Source of the DNA: Nipponacmea schrenckii
Taxonomy: Eukaryota > Mollusca > Gastropoda > Lottiidae
Reading direction: 5' to 3'
Assembly: GCA_030562195.1 (NCBI GenBank)
Contig: CM060200.1
Location: forward strand, 13,826,001 to 13,890,000
Length of the DNA stretch: 64,000 bases
The notes under the pieces were generated by a model. It did not search any database. It was not told where the DNA came from and saw only the letters and a list, made by a program, of their open reading frames with translations. Shown piece by piece: positions 33,391 through 46,284 of this stretch. A program made the position numbers and the translations under genes. Each line of letters begins with the position of its first letter. The stretch's first letter is position 1.

Positions 33391-35553
33391 TTTTTATACG
33401 CCCACATGAAATGGGGGGCGTATATTGTCGTCACCCACGTCCGTCCGTCCGTCGGTCCGTCCGTCCGTCCACAATTGCTCGTAAACACTCTACACGGTGC
33501 AATTCTTGACGGATTTAGATGAAACTTAATATGAGTGTTTATGATCACGCAAGGATGAACCCTATTGAAAATCAGCGAAATCGGAAAAAAATTAGTATGA
33601 GTTTGTGCCCTTGTTCTTGAATGGCTCGTAAACACTCTACAAAGTGCAATTCTTGACCGATTTTGATGAAACTTGGTGTGAGAGTATGTAATAACTCAAG
33701 GATAAACCCTATCGAAAATCAGCGAAATCGAAAAACATTTAGTATGAGTTATTGCCCTTGTTCTTGAAAACGCGTTCAATTTTAGCTTGTAAACACTCTT
33801 GAGAGAACAATTTTTAATGGATTTTAATGAAACTTGGCCTGAGTATTTGTTATCACCCAAGGATGAAGCCTATTGAAAACCAGTCAAATCGAAAAAAAAT
33901 TAATATCAGTTATTGCCCTTGTTTTTGAAAACGCGTTCAATTTTTAGCTTGTAAACACTCTACAAAGCACAGTTATTGACCGATTTTGACGAAACTTGCT
34001 GAAATTGTTTAATATCACCCAAGAATGAACCCTTTTGAAAATAGAACATATCGAAATATATTTAATAGGAATTATTGCCCTTGTTCTATAAAATGTGTTG
34101 GATTTTTGCCTTGTAAACACTCTACAAGTCACAATTCTTGAGCGATTTTGACATAACTTTGCATGAGTATTTCTAATCACTTAAGGATGAACCCTATTGA
34201 AATTCAGTTAAATCGAAAAATATTTAGTATCAGTTATTGCCCTTGTGTTTGCAAACGCGTTCAATTTTAGCTTTTAAGCACTCTAGAAAGAACAATTCTT
34301 AATGGATTTTGATAAAACTTGGCTTGAGTATTTGTTTTTACCCAAGGATGAACCTTATTGAAAATCAAATAAATCGAAATATATTTAGTGTCAGTTATTG
34401 CCCTTGTGTTTGAAAACGGGTTTAACTTTTTTGCTAATAAACACTCTAGAAGGTACAATTCATGACCAATGTTGACAAAACTCACTGAAATTGTTGGATA
34501 TTGCAAGGGATGAGCCTAATTGAAAATTAAAAATATCAAAATATATCTAATATGAATTATTGCCCTTGTTCTTTTAACGCGTTCGATTTTTGTCTCGTAA
34601 ACACTCTACATGGCACAATTCTTGATGGATTTCGATGAAACTTGGTGTGAGAGTGTGTTATAACTCAAGGATGAACCCTATTGCAAATCAGCAAAATCGA
34701 AAAAAAATTTAGTATGAGTTACTGCCCTTGTTCTTGAAAACGCATTCAATTTTAGCTTGTAAACACTCTAGAAATAACTATTCTTAATGGATTTTGATTA
34801 ACTTTGGCTTGAGTATTTGTTTTTACCCAAGGATGAACCCTATTATAAATCAAATAAATAGAAATATATTTAGTGTCAGTTATAGCCCTTGTTCTTGAAA
34901 ACGCGTTCAATTTTAGCTTGTAAACACTCTAGAAAGAACAATTTTTAATGGATTTTGATGTAACTTGGCTGGAGTATTTGTTGTCTCCCAAGGATGAACC
35001 CTATTGAAAATCGAAAAATATTTACTACAAGTTATTGACCTTGTTTTTGAAAACGCGTTCAATTTAACTCGTAAACACTCTAGAAAGAACAATTTTGAAT
35101 GGATTTTGATGAAACTTGGCTTTAGTATTTGTTTTCTCACAAGGATAAACCCTATTGAAAATCAGATAAATCGAAAAATATTTAGTGTCAGTTATTGCGC
35201 CTGTTTTCAAAAACGCTTTCAACTTTTGGCTTGTGAACACTCTAAACATTCCTTTTTGACAAACTCGCTGAAATTGTTTAATATCAACCAAGGATGAGCC
35301 TTATTAAGAATTAAAAATATCAAAATATTATTAAGGGTGAACCCTATTGCAAATCATAAAAATACCGAAAAATATTTAATGAGTTGTTATTAGGTACAAT
35401 TCTTGACAGTTTTTAATGAAACTAGAGACCCTAGAAAAAAATAGGTTGGTAGGTTGAATAATTCATTCCACTTATTGTAACCTTACTGAAAAGTTTTTAT
35501 TTGAAATAAATGCTGCCAGTGGGCGTATATTACCTTGCCTGGCAAGCTATCTT
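33391..35553 (+). mobile_element. GTCC-class element, copy 2 (2.2 kb)
   Basis: It starts TTTTTATACGCCCACATGAA with the hairpin (ATGGGGGGCGTAT), then a (GTCC)n microsatellite at 33441-33470, and ends GGCAAGCTATCTT at 35553. The interior is tandem monomers of about 150-160 bp with the themes TCGTAAACACTCTACA, GGATTTTGATGAAACTTGG, AAGGATGAACCCTATTGAAA and GTTATTGCCCTTGTTCTTGA. The interior is unrelated at base level to copy 1, although the ends match. Confidence 0.9.
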
Positions 35554-37690
35554 GTAACTCAAAGTCTTCTCTGTGATATTAGGCTCCAGCACCATTTACA
35601 AAAAGGGTGTTTAAGAAATGAAACAATATGGTTGTGATTTCCTTTTTCCTTAATGAAGGCATCCCAGTCCGCAAATTTTCCGCTTCTCATGCTGCCACTA
35701 ATTGTCAAAGATTGAGAAAGTTCAAATATCAAATCATAAGTACGTGAATTGCCCTTCTCAAATGCCACTTCTGATATTTTTGTTCCGGGAGGTGGCGCAA
35801 TTTCTTCAAAAATCTTTAGCCCCTTAGCGGCTACAGTGCCCATGTTTGCGAGAACGTGAAGTCCACAGTACATTCCGTGAAGCTGGACTAATTGGTCTTG
35901 CTTCTCTATTGACAAATTTTGAAAGCCAGCAAAGTATTGTTCAAAAAGGTCTCGACGAGTTTCTTCCAGCTGGACCCAAAAGCTTAATTCACAACGTGTC
36001 TATCTGTCATCAATTTTTGAGATGTTGCTCAAAAGGCTCATTTTAACATCATTTACTTTTTCCTGATCAGAAAATGCTTCAGCTAGATCACCTAAAACAT
36101 TCAATAGAGTATCAAGAAATGCTTTAGTATCCGCCTTAGACATTTCTTGTAATCCTATGATATGGTTTCCTTATTGTTTTCTACTGGTTTTGTACTAGAA
36201 TCAGTTTGTTCCACAGATCTTGTAACTTGGAAAGACCCATACTCTTTAAAAAATTTATTTTGAAGCATGACATCTGCAACATGCATCTGTGCAACAGTTT
36301 CACATTCTGATTGAAAACCTAATGTTGTTGATTTGGCAGGTAATTTTTCTATTTCTAAGTCAGTGAGGCCACCTATAACTGTTTTAACCACATCACTGCA
36401 CTTTCCTATGACAATGCCTAATGAGAGCAGTTCAATGTAAACAAGGCGAATATCGTCATTGTAAACATAATGACCATCCCTCACCACCAAGGTTTTGATT
36501 ACATGCCTACCAGAAGATTCGTCACTCTCTTTATTTTGTTGTGCCACCTCACACTCATCAACAGCTTACGACTCTTAAAGACAATCCTTTTCATCTTCCC
36601 ATTCTGGGACGGGACTTTTTTTTGGTACCCCACCACCTGTAGAATTGCAATTTTCAGAACACTAACCACCAACAGAAGCAAGCTTTTTCACAACTGACCG
36701 CCCATGATAAAACAATTTTAAACCCACAGAAAGAAAGAAAGAAAGAAAGAAAGAACGGAATAGGTTTACGAACTCCTGCACCCAATTTTCCATGCTGCCA
36801 TAAAACAAAGTTTCTGTAAGCTTGGTTACGAAATATTTTGTTGCTGAAATCCGGTTCTAGATGTGTCTGATGAGACCAATTCAGTATATTAGCTATTTCA
36901 ATAACATCACGTCTGAGACAAACATTTGTAAAGGTTGCATTCAAAGTGATACACGAAGCTAAATTACAACATGTGTTCATTCGTTCATCTTGGAACTGTT
37001 GACATTTTCCACACTTGCAAAAAGCTGGCGATTCTTCACGTCCTGTATTTTCATGTGGCATTATGAGGTCTTTCATAGCTTCTGGATCCTTTTTTATCAT
37101 TTCTTTCACTTTCTCAATTAATCACATGGAGGAAGTGTATCCACCTGTTTCTGAAAAGATAAGCAATACTAGAAATAAGACACTTACATGACTATCATTA
37201 TTTCACAAAACACAAGAAATTATACAAACTTACACAGATCTCCACAGAAATACTTTCTCTTTTCCTCGCGCAATCATATTCCAAAATTTCATTCCTGGAC
37301 TTCTCCCCAGTGTCTGGATTTGCAGTATTTCTTGTGCTGTTGGCTGCATAAGGCGCATATCTAGAGTTTTCCCTTCTAGTCTACAAAATATCATATACAT
37401 TTATTCAACAAATATAGATATAGATTATTTTATTCAAGAACCTATATATCGCAACTAAGCCATAATTAGCTCTTCGTAGGTAAAACAGTAATCCGAAAAG
37501 GGTTTACCATAAACCAATAATTCAAATAATATAACAGCCTCTTACAATAATTTACGTACCCTTTTATTTGTTTTGTTGGTACATGAGCTATTTTCGCAGT
37601 TAGTGCAGCTTTTTCCACTTTTGCGACACACACAACTTCCACACTTTCCTTTCCTGTTACACGGACAGCAAAATATCTGGAGGAAAATAA
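35554..37690 (-). pseudogene. Transposon-derived gene: Cys-rich motif, P2X7 C-terminal-like domain, helical domain
   Basis: Minus-strand order: an exon at about 37690-37560 in the frame CNRKGKCGSCVCRKSGKSCT-NCE (Cys cluster), donor GTACGT; an exon at about 37385-37240 (TRRENSRYAPYAANSTRN); then 37109-36700 with AFCKCGKCQQFQDERMNTCC, CITLNATFTNVCLRRDV and YRNFVLWQHGKLGAGVRKPI, the P2X7-type cytoplasmic domain. It is broken by a (TTTC)n microsatellite at about 36730-36755. The frame 36547-36155 (HVIKTLVVRDGHYVYNDDIR) follows, then QNLSIEKQDQLVQLHGMYCG-LHVLANMG (35915-35690), the F-C-G-L-H segment of a large invertebrate transposon-protein family. Insertion of the GTCC element at 35553 splits the gene. 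Several stops; inactive. Confidence 0.65.
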
Positions 37691-37895
37691 AATACATAAA
37701 AGTTGCCTCCCTTTGTGATATGGCGCAAATGTCAACAACGATATGGTTGAATAATTTGTTGGAAGAGAGCGAAATACAAGTATTGGTACAAATATTTCCA
37801 TAGAATAGAGTAGCATAACATACGTCAAGTAGGTAGTGCTTTATTATACAATCACAGATTTATCAGTTATTTTGATTTGTACTTAGATTTTGTTG

Positions 37896-38123
37896 TTATA
37901 ATAGTCTTATATTATCGTCGTTGGATATGATAAATATACCTCCATGTTGAATTTGGATATTTGCGTAGATTTGGTTTTTCTGTATAGAATTTCTATTATT
38001 TTTGCTATTTATATTTACATTCATTTCTGCTTCGTATATGATCATTTTAGGGGTAAAATATAATTGATACCTGTTGAGACATAATTGTGGTTGATTTTTT
38101 TCGTCTGTTATAGAAATGTCCAA
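37896..38123 (-). other. Open frame of unknown nature upstream of the P2X7-C-type gene
   Basis: A 75-codon frame starting MDISITDEKNQPQLCLNRYQ, rich in Asn/Ile. No family recognised. It could be an N-terminal exon of the gene at 35554-37690 (same strand, upstream), but no splice evidence was established. Confidence 0.2.
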
Positions 38124-38317
38124 GTCGATCCGCTGTAAATACTAGTAGTTTCTGCCACGTACAATGTATAAGTAATGCCACGACAGCGAAGTTCACAGTT
38201 ATCGATACCGAGTCAGAGTGAAGCGAAGCGTGACCAGATTTTAGGTTTTGATGGGAGTGGAAGACGCCATATTTGTTTTAAGTTTGAAACAAGTATGGCG
38301 GATAAGATGTTTTTTTA

Positions 38318-39193
38318 TTAATTATTTAATTTATTTTTATAACAGGAGTTCAGCTTTAAAGAAGGTAAACGAATGTAAGATTGAACTGCACTCTTCCATC
38401 TGCCCATGAAACAGGAGAATGAGCAATTGTTTGGAAAAGGGGAATGAGGGAATGCTTTCAAATACTGAAACAAAAGACATGGAGCGCAAGCTACCGGAAA
38501 GACAAAGAGCAGTGCAACAACAATTTCAATGGTATTTTTGTGTTTATAAAAACGAAGAGATAATTCAACTCCTTGATCAACACTTTTTAAAATTAAAAAA
38601 CTAACATCTGAAACTTGCAACACAGTATTAATACAAGAACTAGATTTTACTACCAATTTACCTAATCTAAAAAAACCAGCAAATGCTACAGCAAAGGCAG
38701 CACTAAGCAACAATCTATCAAGAACCAAATGTATCACTATAGAGATGGCCCTCAAAATGCACAACAAAATATGAAATGGTATAGGCAAACGATTCTCAGA
38801 AGTTGCGAATGCCCTTTAAATCAGGTTAGTAATAAAAGAATGAACTTCTGGAAAACCATATGACTTTTGAACATAGGACAAGACTGACAAATGAGATGCT
38901 ATATAACTTGGGCTAAAGCCTGACTGAAACAAAAAGGTAATGTAAGCAACTAAAACGGATGAAGGTAACGGAAAGGAGGATGAAAAATGAAAACTGAATT
39001 GAATGAATTTGTTCCAACAGCGAAAATAAGTTAATCTTGAAGAAGTCGCTAAAGCCTGACTTATCAAATGTTGTACTCTCCTCATTAAAGCTTCAAGATC
39101 TCTGGTTTCAGATCTGTGGATCTGTGTCCAGCCATGAGACATAATCTCTGGCACGCTTAAACATAAATCGAGATAAAGAATCGGCCACAACAT
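38318..39193 (-). pseudogene. DIRS-type tyrosine recombinase
   Basis: Two consecutive minus-strand frames. 39193-38816 is the N-terminal helical (core-binding) domain (SRLTYFRCWNKFIQFSFHF, VAYITFLFQSGFSPSYIASH, LSVLSYVQKSYGF). 38788-38318 is the catalytic part (RLLLSAAFAVAFAGFFRLGK with the active-site Arg region, VSDVSFL, LSLRFYKHKN). The final R-x-x-G-H / Tyr motifs are not clear and the frames are separated by a shift, so it is probably dead. In DIRS elements this enzyme integrates a circular cDNA in place of an integrase, leaving no target duplication. Confidence 0.8.
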
Positions 39194-39223
39194 TTGAAAA
39201 TCCAGGAAAGTGCCTACTGCGCA

Positions 39224-40557
39224 CTAAATAATATAATTTAAACATGATACAACTAAACGGCGCAATAATGACATTAGAGCAGAACTTTTAGAAGAAGCCT
39301 TGTTTATAACATACATTACACATTCATTGTCAGTAAACAAAATAATTTTGTGGTTTTGTAATAATGGACCCCAATGTTCAAGAGCTGCAACAATTGGAAA
39401 CAAATCTAAAACATTAATGTTAAGAGAGAGGTCTTGATCCCAGTTACCCACGAACCTATGAGAACCCAAAAACTGCAGCATATCCCCTAGATGCCGCTGC
39501 ATCAGTGTACAAAGACAAAGCATAAGCAGCTGAAACCCACTCATCGTGTAAAAACATGCAACAACTATTGAAATGATTTATAAATTGACTCCAAACATGT
39601 AAGTCTAAACGAGCAGAACTAGTTATACGAGTTTAAAGATGCCAAATACTTGCCAGAATCAGCCGGCCATACAAAAAAAAAATCATCAATCATATGACTA
39701 ACTCTAGCGTTAAATTTGTTTTCCATAATCTAATTAATGCAAAGCCGAACTGAATCTTTCAAATGTATGGCAACTCATACTCAAACCTAATGGCAAACAC
39801 ATATCTGCAAAATAAAAAACATTATCATCTAAAGAAATTGAAAAACATACAAGTGGACAGTCATCAGGATGAATAGGTAACAATCTATAACAATCTATAA
39901 GCATCCCGAATGTCTGCCATAAGAGCACCTCTACAAAACTCCCTCACAATCTCAACCACTATCTATTGAATCATATTGAACAGTCGTAAACTGCTCTGGT
40001 ATCCCAGAATTGACAGATTGACCACAAGGATATAGTACCAAAGCAAGAACAGGGTGCTTACCGGCTCATCCATGATCTATTGAAAGCCATACAAATTGTA
40101 CCCCTGAATCCGATTTGGTTATTGGACTGCTTTGGCAGTTTGTTAACATTTCTAGAATTATACAAGGATGTGGCATGAAGCCAAAGATCAGAACTAATTC
40201 GAAATTGATTGTCGTTATAAAGAAAGATGATCCATAGCTTAGTGCTAAATCAGTTATGAATGAATTGTAAGCCAAAAGGGATTTTTGGGAAACTACATCC
40301 AAATAAATAAGAAAAAGCCTTACGCCATTGCTCAATTTTTTTGTTTTAGGAGCCGAGGAAATTTTAAATAATGACTCATTATTTACTTCTGAAAAATCAA
40401 TAGATAACTGATTAGACACACCACCAGGAAGCAAAAGAGAAAAATCAACAAATTTGTTAGACCAAATGTCTAGTTTCAACTTGTCAGAAACATGACACGA
40501 TATTAAAACCTTCATTAGCAAGAGGTAAAGAGGTAGTGACAGGCATACCTGTTCCAA
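39224..40557 (-). pseudogene. DIRS-type reverse transcriptase/RNase H
   Basis: Minus strand. 40557-40066 holds the N-terminal region (KLDIWSNKFVDFSLLLPGGV), a DIRS pre-RT feature. 39928-39734 holds RT core residues (YRLLPIHPDDCPLVCFSISL, YFADMCLPLGLSMSCHTFER). 39544-39224 holds RNase H-like blocks (SLNINVLDLFPIVAALEHWG, ILFTDNECVMYVINKASSKS). Stops and frameshifts separate the pieces. Directly upstream of the recombinase, which is the normal DIRS order. Confidence 0.85.
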
Positions 40558-40646
40558 AAAGTTAAGCAGCTTTTAGACTAAATATGTTTTCAGGCACAGA
40601 TGGTAGAGATACATTAGTTGACATCGGATGGCTGAAGATCTGTTCA

Positions 40647-41166
40647 CTAGATACAAATATAGGAGTTGGTATTAAAGAGCAGGGGACACCAAAATGAGCT
40701 ACTTGAAGAACTATTTACCAATATAGGAGCTGAGATAGAAGAAGAGCCACCATCAAATAAGCTGTTTGCAGTACTAGTCAGCATCCTCCGAGCTGTTGTT
40801 GAAAACGAAGCACCACCAAATGAATTGCTTGCAATAGTAGATACTATTGTTGTTGTTGCTGTTGTCGAATAAGAAGTAATACCACGAGAGCTGCTTGCAG
40901 TTATAGTCATAGGTGTATCAGCATCAGATGATATTACACTGTGACTGGTTGGCACAGATGAAGATTGAGTTTGAACTGTACTCTGCGTAGTATTGGAAGG
41001 TTGACTTGAACTTGAACATAATATTGGAACTTAAGCTGGTAGAACTGGCTGTTATCAAACCTCGTCTTATTAATTTTTGTAATAAAATGTTTGTTAGTCT
41101 ATCCTCCGCTGTCGTTGGTAGGATGTCCTCATCAATATCGGCTGAACTTCGACTTCGTTTAGGCAT
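40647..41166 (-). pseudogene. DIRS gag-like ORF (Ser/Thr-rich)
   Basis: The minus-strand ATG at 41166 starts MPKRSRSSADIDEDILPTTA, followed by LLQKLIRRGLITASSTSLSS. After a shift, a Ser/Thr-rich low-complexity stretch (repeats of ASNSFGGASFSTTARR type) runs to about 40647. Position just upstream of RT in the same orientation fits a gag-like first ORF. No zinc knuckle seen. Confidence 0.55.
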
Positions 41167-41481
41167 CCTATAAAAAAGGAATTAAAAATATGCAAGACAG
41201 AAAAAGCGATCAGCTGCAGAGCGCCCAGCATAATGGGCAGTTAGATGATTAAACAGCTGCATTATGCCCAGCAACATGGGCAGATAGCTGATGTTAAAAC
41301 AAAGGCGCCCACCAAGAAGGGCAAGCACAAAAACAGTGCCCAGGCGATTTAATAGGCAATGTTAATAAATAATAAAAGATAAACACAACAGCTATCACAA
41401 AAATAAAAAAATTAAGCTAGCACAATGTAGGCATCATGGAATTAAGAATAAGCAAGCTAGACCAATGTGGGCATCAGAAAA
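41167..41481. repeat. Inverted GCCCA/TGGGC motifs upstream of the DIRS ORFs
   Basis: Between 41220 and 41350 the words GCCCAGCATAATGGGCAG, CTGCATTATGCCCAGCA and ATGGGCAG alternate in both orientations, giving nested small hairpins. It may be an end or leader of the DIRS element. No coding. Confidence 0.4.
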
Positions 41482-41539
41482 TTAAGATCTGTAAAATAGC
41501 ATCAGGAAATCAAGGTCTATAGAGTTCAAACTGAACAGC

Positions 41540-42415
41540 TTGCGACCTGAATAAGAAAATTTTATCACCTGATCAAGGCAAAACCAACGAATATGGCGCA
41601 ACAAAGCATCACGAACGCTACGAAGGAACAAAGGGTATCCAACTTCATTTGACAAGTGTACACCGTCCTGAATATATTGTCTGTGCTGTAACATGGTTAC
41701 ATATTCGTATCATTTTGAGACTCAAGCTATGTTAGTGGTCTAAGTCCACCCTTTTGTTTAATTTAACCAAATGAGTTATTTTCCTTTTTACCATTTCCAC
41801 TTCCTCTTTCAACGTGTGCTCAGAAGCCTAGAATATTATTTATTATTTCAACAGTATGCAAGAGTCAATATTCTCCCTTTAATATCTAAAATGATTAATA
41901 ACAAGAATTATTAGAACAGCATCGTAAATCTCCCAAAGTCTGATATGTACCATTTATGCCTATTTTTGTAAGGTTTCCATAAGAGTTGTAGATCTAATGG
42001 CTTGTTATTCTTTCATTGCAGCTTTTACGGCGATCTCATTGGTTTAATATTATTATGAAGTGCCAATAAGGTCCGTTAACTATCTGTGTGAGTTATCTCT
42101 AACCGGGCAGAATATTGTCCTTCAAATTTATATGGATTGGCCGAATTCATTTTAATGCCTCCATAAATCGACAGAGATCTAAAATTAGCTGATTTGTTTC
42201 TTGAATTTTAGAATTATATTGTTCATACGGCTGCACCAATCTAGGCAAGATGGCATAAATTATAAGACACCTTGGAAAATAGTCCAACAAAATAGAGGAT
42301 GCAAAATCCACAACAGCTTTGGCTACTGTCAAATGGTCACTGTCCAAAGTCGATAGATCGTTAGGAAGCAAAGTATGGCGATCGTCGAGCACACATAACC
42401 CGCTATATCCATAAC
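41540..42415 (-). pseudogene. SGNH-hydrolase-like ORF, C-terminal pieces
   Basis: Minus strand. 42415-42147 (YGYSGLCVLDDRHTLLPNDL ... SSILLDYFPRCLIIYAILPR) continues the N-terminal part at 47858-48093, from which it is separated by a 5.4-kb insertion. 41694-41560 gives QDGVHLSNEVGYPLFLRSVR, with the D-x-x-H catalytic pair typical of SGNH/GDSL esterases. Some Ngaro and DIRS-type retroelements encode such a hydrolase, so it may belong to this DIRS element or a tandem neighbour. Confidence 0.7.
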
Positions 42416-43309
42416 TAGGGTGTTCAGTGACGTCACGCAATCTTGTCTAAAATGGCGAAATCGTTACCTTCACGTCTTCAACAATTCCTCCCCAAATCCC
42501 ACGATTTTATACCAAGACATATTATATATCAGTAAATGTGAAATTGAATAAGCTTTTCAACAATGTTTTTTAATAATTTTTATATCTACTCGTTTTCGAG
42601 AAATTTCAAGTTGAAGTCGATTTTTCGACCGTCGGAAATGGAAGCTTTTTTTAAACGAATTTCCGGGAGAATTGACTGCATCGATTTTGACAAAAATGGT
42701 ACTGGTGATTAGAGAAATGGATGAATATTATAAATTCGAGTGAACAAAAAAAAAAAATTTACAATTTGTAAAAATAGCGTCGAAAATACGTGAAAAGCTC
42801 AAATTTTCGGACATTTCCAGGTACGATGAAAACTTTGTTCACTCGGATAATGTTTCTATGTCTATCGAGTGACATTCCTTTTTTGAGTTTTACTAATTCC
42901 GTTCAGCCAGTTTTCCCGGAAATTGATTTGAAAATAGGTAGGGTGGTACAGAATCAGATTCCTTTGAAGTTTGCCGACTCTGGTTGTGTGTTACGTGATA
43001 CACTTGCGCATCACGTGATACGCCGAATAATGCTTGATCAATATGACGTAAATGACAGTGATGCAGTTAATGATAGTAGATGTCTGGACGACTTCGACTA
43101 CACATTTTGAACTTTCAACCCCAGTCATGGAAAATAACGGTAAATTTGAAGTTTTCTATCGTTTAAAACAGGATTAATAAAGAGTCTAAAATCATTGCGA
43201 ATGTTTCTAAAATTGGGTTGCTAGAAATGAGAATAAATGGAATTCATCATTTGATGAAGGTTGCTTTCAAAAGTCCCGATTTTCGTTGTTCCTTCCCACA
43301 GCAAAATCG

Positions 43310-46284
43310 TTGAATGGTGTCTATGAAACGAAGACCGAAGATGGAAGACCTCTATAAAACGAAGACCCAACTATAAAACGAAGACCCAACTATAAAACGA
43401 AGACCCAACTATAAAACGAAGACCCAACTATAAAACGAAGACCCACTCAACTATAAAACGAAGACCCACTCAACTATAAAACGAAGACCCAACTATAAAA
43501 CGAAGACCCACTCAACTATAAAACGAAGACCCAACTATAACTATCTGATACAAGATTTAAAGTGATACATTACTTAGGATTGCTGTATTTTTCTGATTAT
43601 GATTATGTCGATTAGAACTTTTCTTTCTAGATGCCACGCCACCTGTGTAATACAGAATACAATTGAAGTGAAATCAGGACAAAGGGTTTAGAAAATGTTT
43701 AATAGAGCTAGTCATTTTGGCATAAAATGAAGTATAAACAAATTTTCCTTCAATGTCAGGACTTCAAAAAGAATTAGTCTTGGTATCTGATTAAATTGGG
43801 TGTGTGGTCAGCGTTAACAATTGTTTGTCCCTTTTGTTTACAGAAAAGTGCAGTAAAAGTCTGTTTCTGCTTTTCAATTGCAGATATTCTTTCTTTCCTT
43901 TTGATATCTGATCAGGTTCTCCACATTAACCTTCACTTCAAAGGCTACGTTTCCTGTTGGGATAAAGTAAAGATTTGTTGGTCTCATGGTCTCTTGGTTT
44001 TAGGCTAAACAAAACGATAGGCTAAATATATTCTCACTGCCTATAATCATAGAACTGTAACCAGTTCTATGCCATTATGAAGCTGTATGTTTCAAATCGT
44101 CTGTATAAATAGCCGATCACAGACACACTATTTTAATGATTTATCGGCTAGTATAGGCTTGGATTCTGTGCACTGTAACATTACTTTTGTTAACATTCAT
44201 CTCGGCATTTTGTCACCTCGAACTAAGGTATGTTTTGGAAAAAACGTAAATTATATGATGGAATAAATATAACACAAATATCGATGATAGCCGTAATGAA
44301 GACAAGCGTGAGGGACGACCCTTAACACTTGCATAAATGATCATTAGGATTTAGGTCTAGCAATACGACGACAAAAACCGCTAATCCGGAAGCCAGTATG
44401 AAGTAGCCTAGGCCTACTTTAAATGGCAAAGTGACACGCGTCGGATTGATGAATACTTATTACTAATACTGTAGGCTACGTATTATGTGACTGTGTACTG
44501 ATACCAGAAAATCTCTGTGTGTCCGCACACTTCTGTCTATAAGTCACCTGAATTAATGCCTGAAGCCCTTCAATGTGCACGCCTAATCTTAAACTTTTGG
44601 CCAATGAAATGTATGGAAGAAAGACGGCGCACCGTGCGAAAAGGTCCCCAAATTAAGACTTGGAGATAAGTATAATTAATATGCTGTCCTCAAATTAATA
44701 TGCTGTCCTCAAATTTATGTAAATGATTCATGATAATCCGATAATCCGGAAACCCCGCACTCTTTTTAGGTCCTACTGGGAACGAAATTTTTGTCATATT
44801 CAATTGCTCATTTATCCGGTTATTCGGATTCTGGTTTTGCACGGTCGTGATTGGGAACTAATTATCAATTTATATAGTAATTAGTATTCATCAATCCGAC
44901 GCGTGTCACTTTGCCATTTAAAGTAGGCCTAGGCTACTTCATACTGGCTTCCGGATTGGCGGTTTTTGTCGTCGTATTGCTAGGCCTAAATCCTAATGAT
45001 CATTTATGTAAGTGTTAAGGGTCGTCCCTCACGCTTGTCTTCATTACGGCTATCATCGATATTTGTGTTATATTTATTCCATCATATAATTTACGTTTTT
45101 TCCAAAACATACCTTAGTTCGAGGTGACAAAATGCCGAGATGAATGTTTACAAAAGTAATGTTACAGTGCGCAGAATCCAAGCCTATACTAGCCGTTAAA
45201 TCATTAAAATAGGGTGTCTGTGATCGGTTATTTAACCGGTTTATACAGACGATTTGAAACATACAGCTTCATAATGGCATAGAACTGGTTACAGTTCTAT
45301 GATTATAGGCAGTGAGAATATAGTTAGCCTATCGTTTTGTTAAGCCTAAAACCAAGAGACCATGAGACCAACAAATCTTTACTTTATCCCAACAGGAAAC
45401 GTAGCCTTTGAAGTGAAGGTTAATGTGGATAACCTGATCACATATCAAAAGGAAAAGAAGAATATCTGCAATTGAAAAGCAGAAACAGACTTTTACTGCT
45501 CTTTTCTGTAAACAAAAGGGACAAACAATTGTTAACAGACGATTTGAAACATACAGCTTCATAATGCCAGTTCTATGATTATAGGCAGTGAGAATATATT
45601 TAGCCTATCGTTTTGTATAGCCTAAAACCAAGAGACCATGAGACCAACAAATCTTTACTTTATCCTAACAGGAAACGTAGCCTTTGAAGTGAAGGTTAAT
45701 GTGGATAACCTGATCACATATCAAAAGGAAAAGAAGAATATCTGCAATTGAAAAGCAGAAACAGACTTTTACTGCACTTTTCTGTAAACAAAAGGGACAA
45801 ACAATTGTTAACGCTGACCACACACCCAATTAAATCAGATACCAAGACTAATTCTTTTTGAAGTCCTGACATTGAAGGAAAATTTGTTTATACTTCATTT
45901 TATGCCAAAATGATTAGCTCTATTAAACATTTCTAAAGATTTCACTTCAATTGTATTCTGTATTACACAGGTGGCATCTAGAAAGAAAAGTTCTAATCGA
46001 CATAATCATAATCAGAAAAATACAGCAATCCTAAGTAATGTATCACTTTAAATCTTGTATCAGATAGTTATAGTTGGGTCTTCGTTTTATAGTTGAGTGG
46101 GTCTTCGTTTTATAGTAGAGTGAGTCTTCGTTTTATAGTTGGGTCTTCGTTTTATAGTTGAGTGGGTCTTCGTTTTATAGTTGGGTCTTCGTTTTATAGT
46201 TTAGTGGGTCTTCGTTTTATAGTTGGGTCTTCGTTTTATAGAGGTCTTCCATCTTCGGTCTTCGTTTTATAGACACCCTTGAAT
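43310..46284. mobile_element. 3-kb fold-back (long inverted repeat) element with terminal minisatellites
   Basis: Flanked by TTGAAT (43310-43315 and 46279-46284). The ends are (G)GTGTCTATRAAACGAAGACC, leading into a minisatellite (unit ACTATAAAACGAAGACCCA, 19-24 bp) at 43353-43540 and, inverted, at 46073-46262. The arms (about 43316-44450 and 44890-46278) are inverted copies, more than 1.1 kb, with high identity. The right arm carries an extra internal duplication of about 291 bp (45247 and 45538). A unique spacer (about 44460-44870) lies between the arms. Arm translations (43796-44008, 45329-45562) are mirror images and not genes. Confidence 0.9.

Noticed and set aside
33944..35291. Series of similar minus-strand peptides (FNRVHPW type) as a tandem gene family
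   Set aside because: They are translations of the GTCC-element satellite monomers.
36720..36760. GAAA/TTTC microsatellite as a promoter element
   Set aside because: It interrupts a decayed coding segment and is best explained as a microsatellite expansion after the gene died.
43796..45562. Similar peptides at 43796-44008 and 45329-45562 as a gene pair
   Set aside because: They are the two arms of the fold-back element read on opposite strands; no family motifs.
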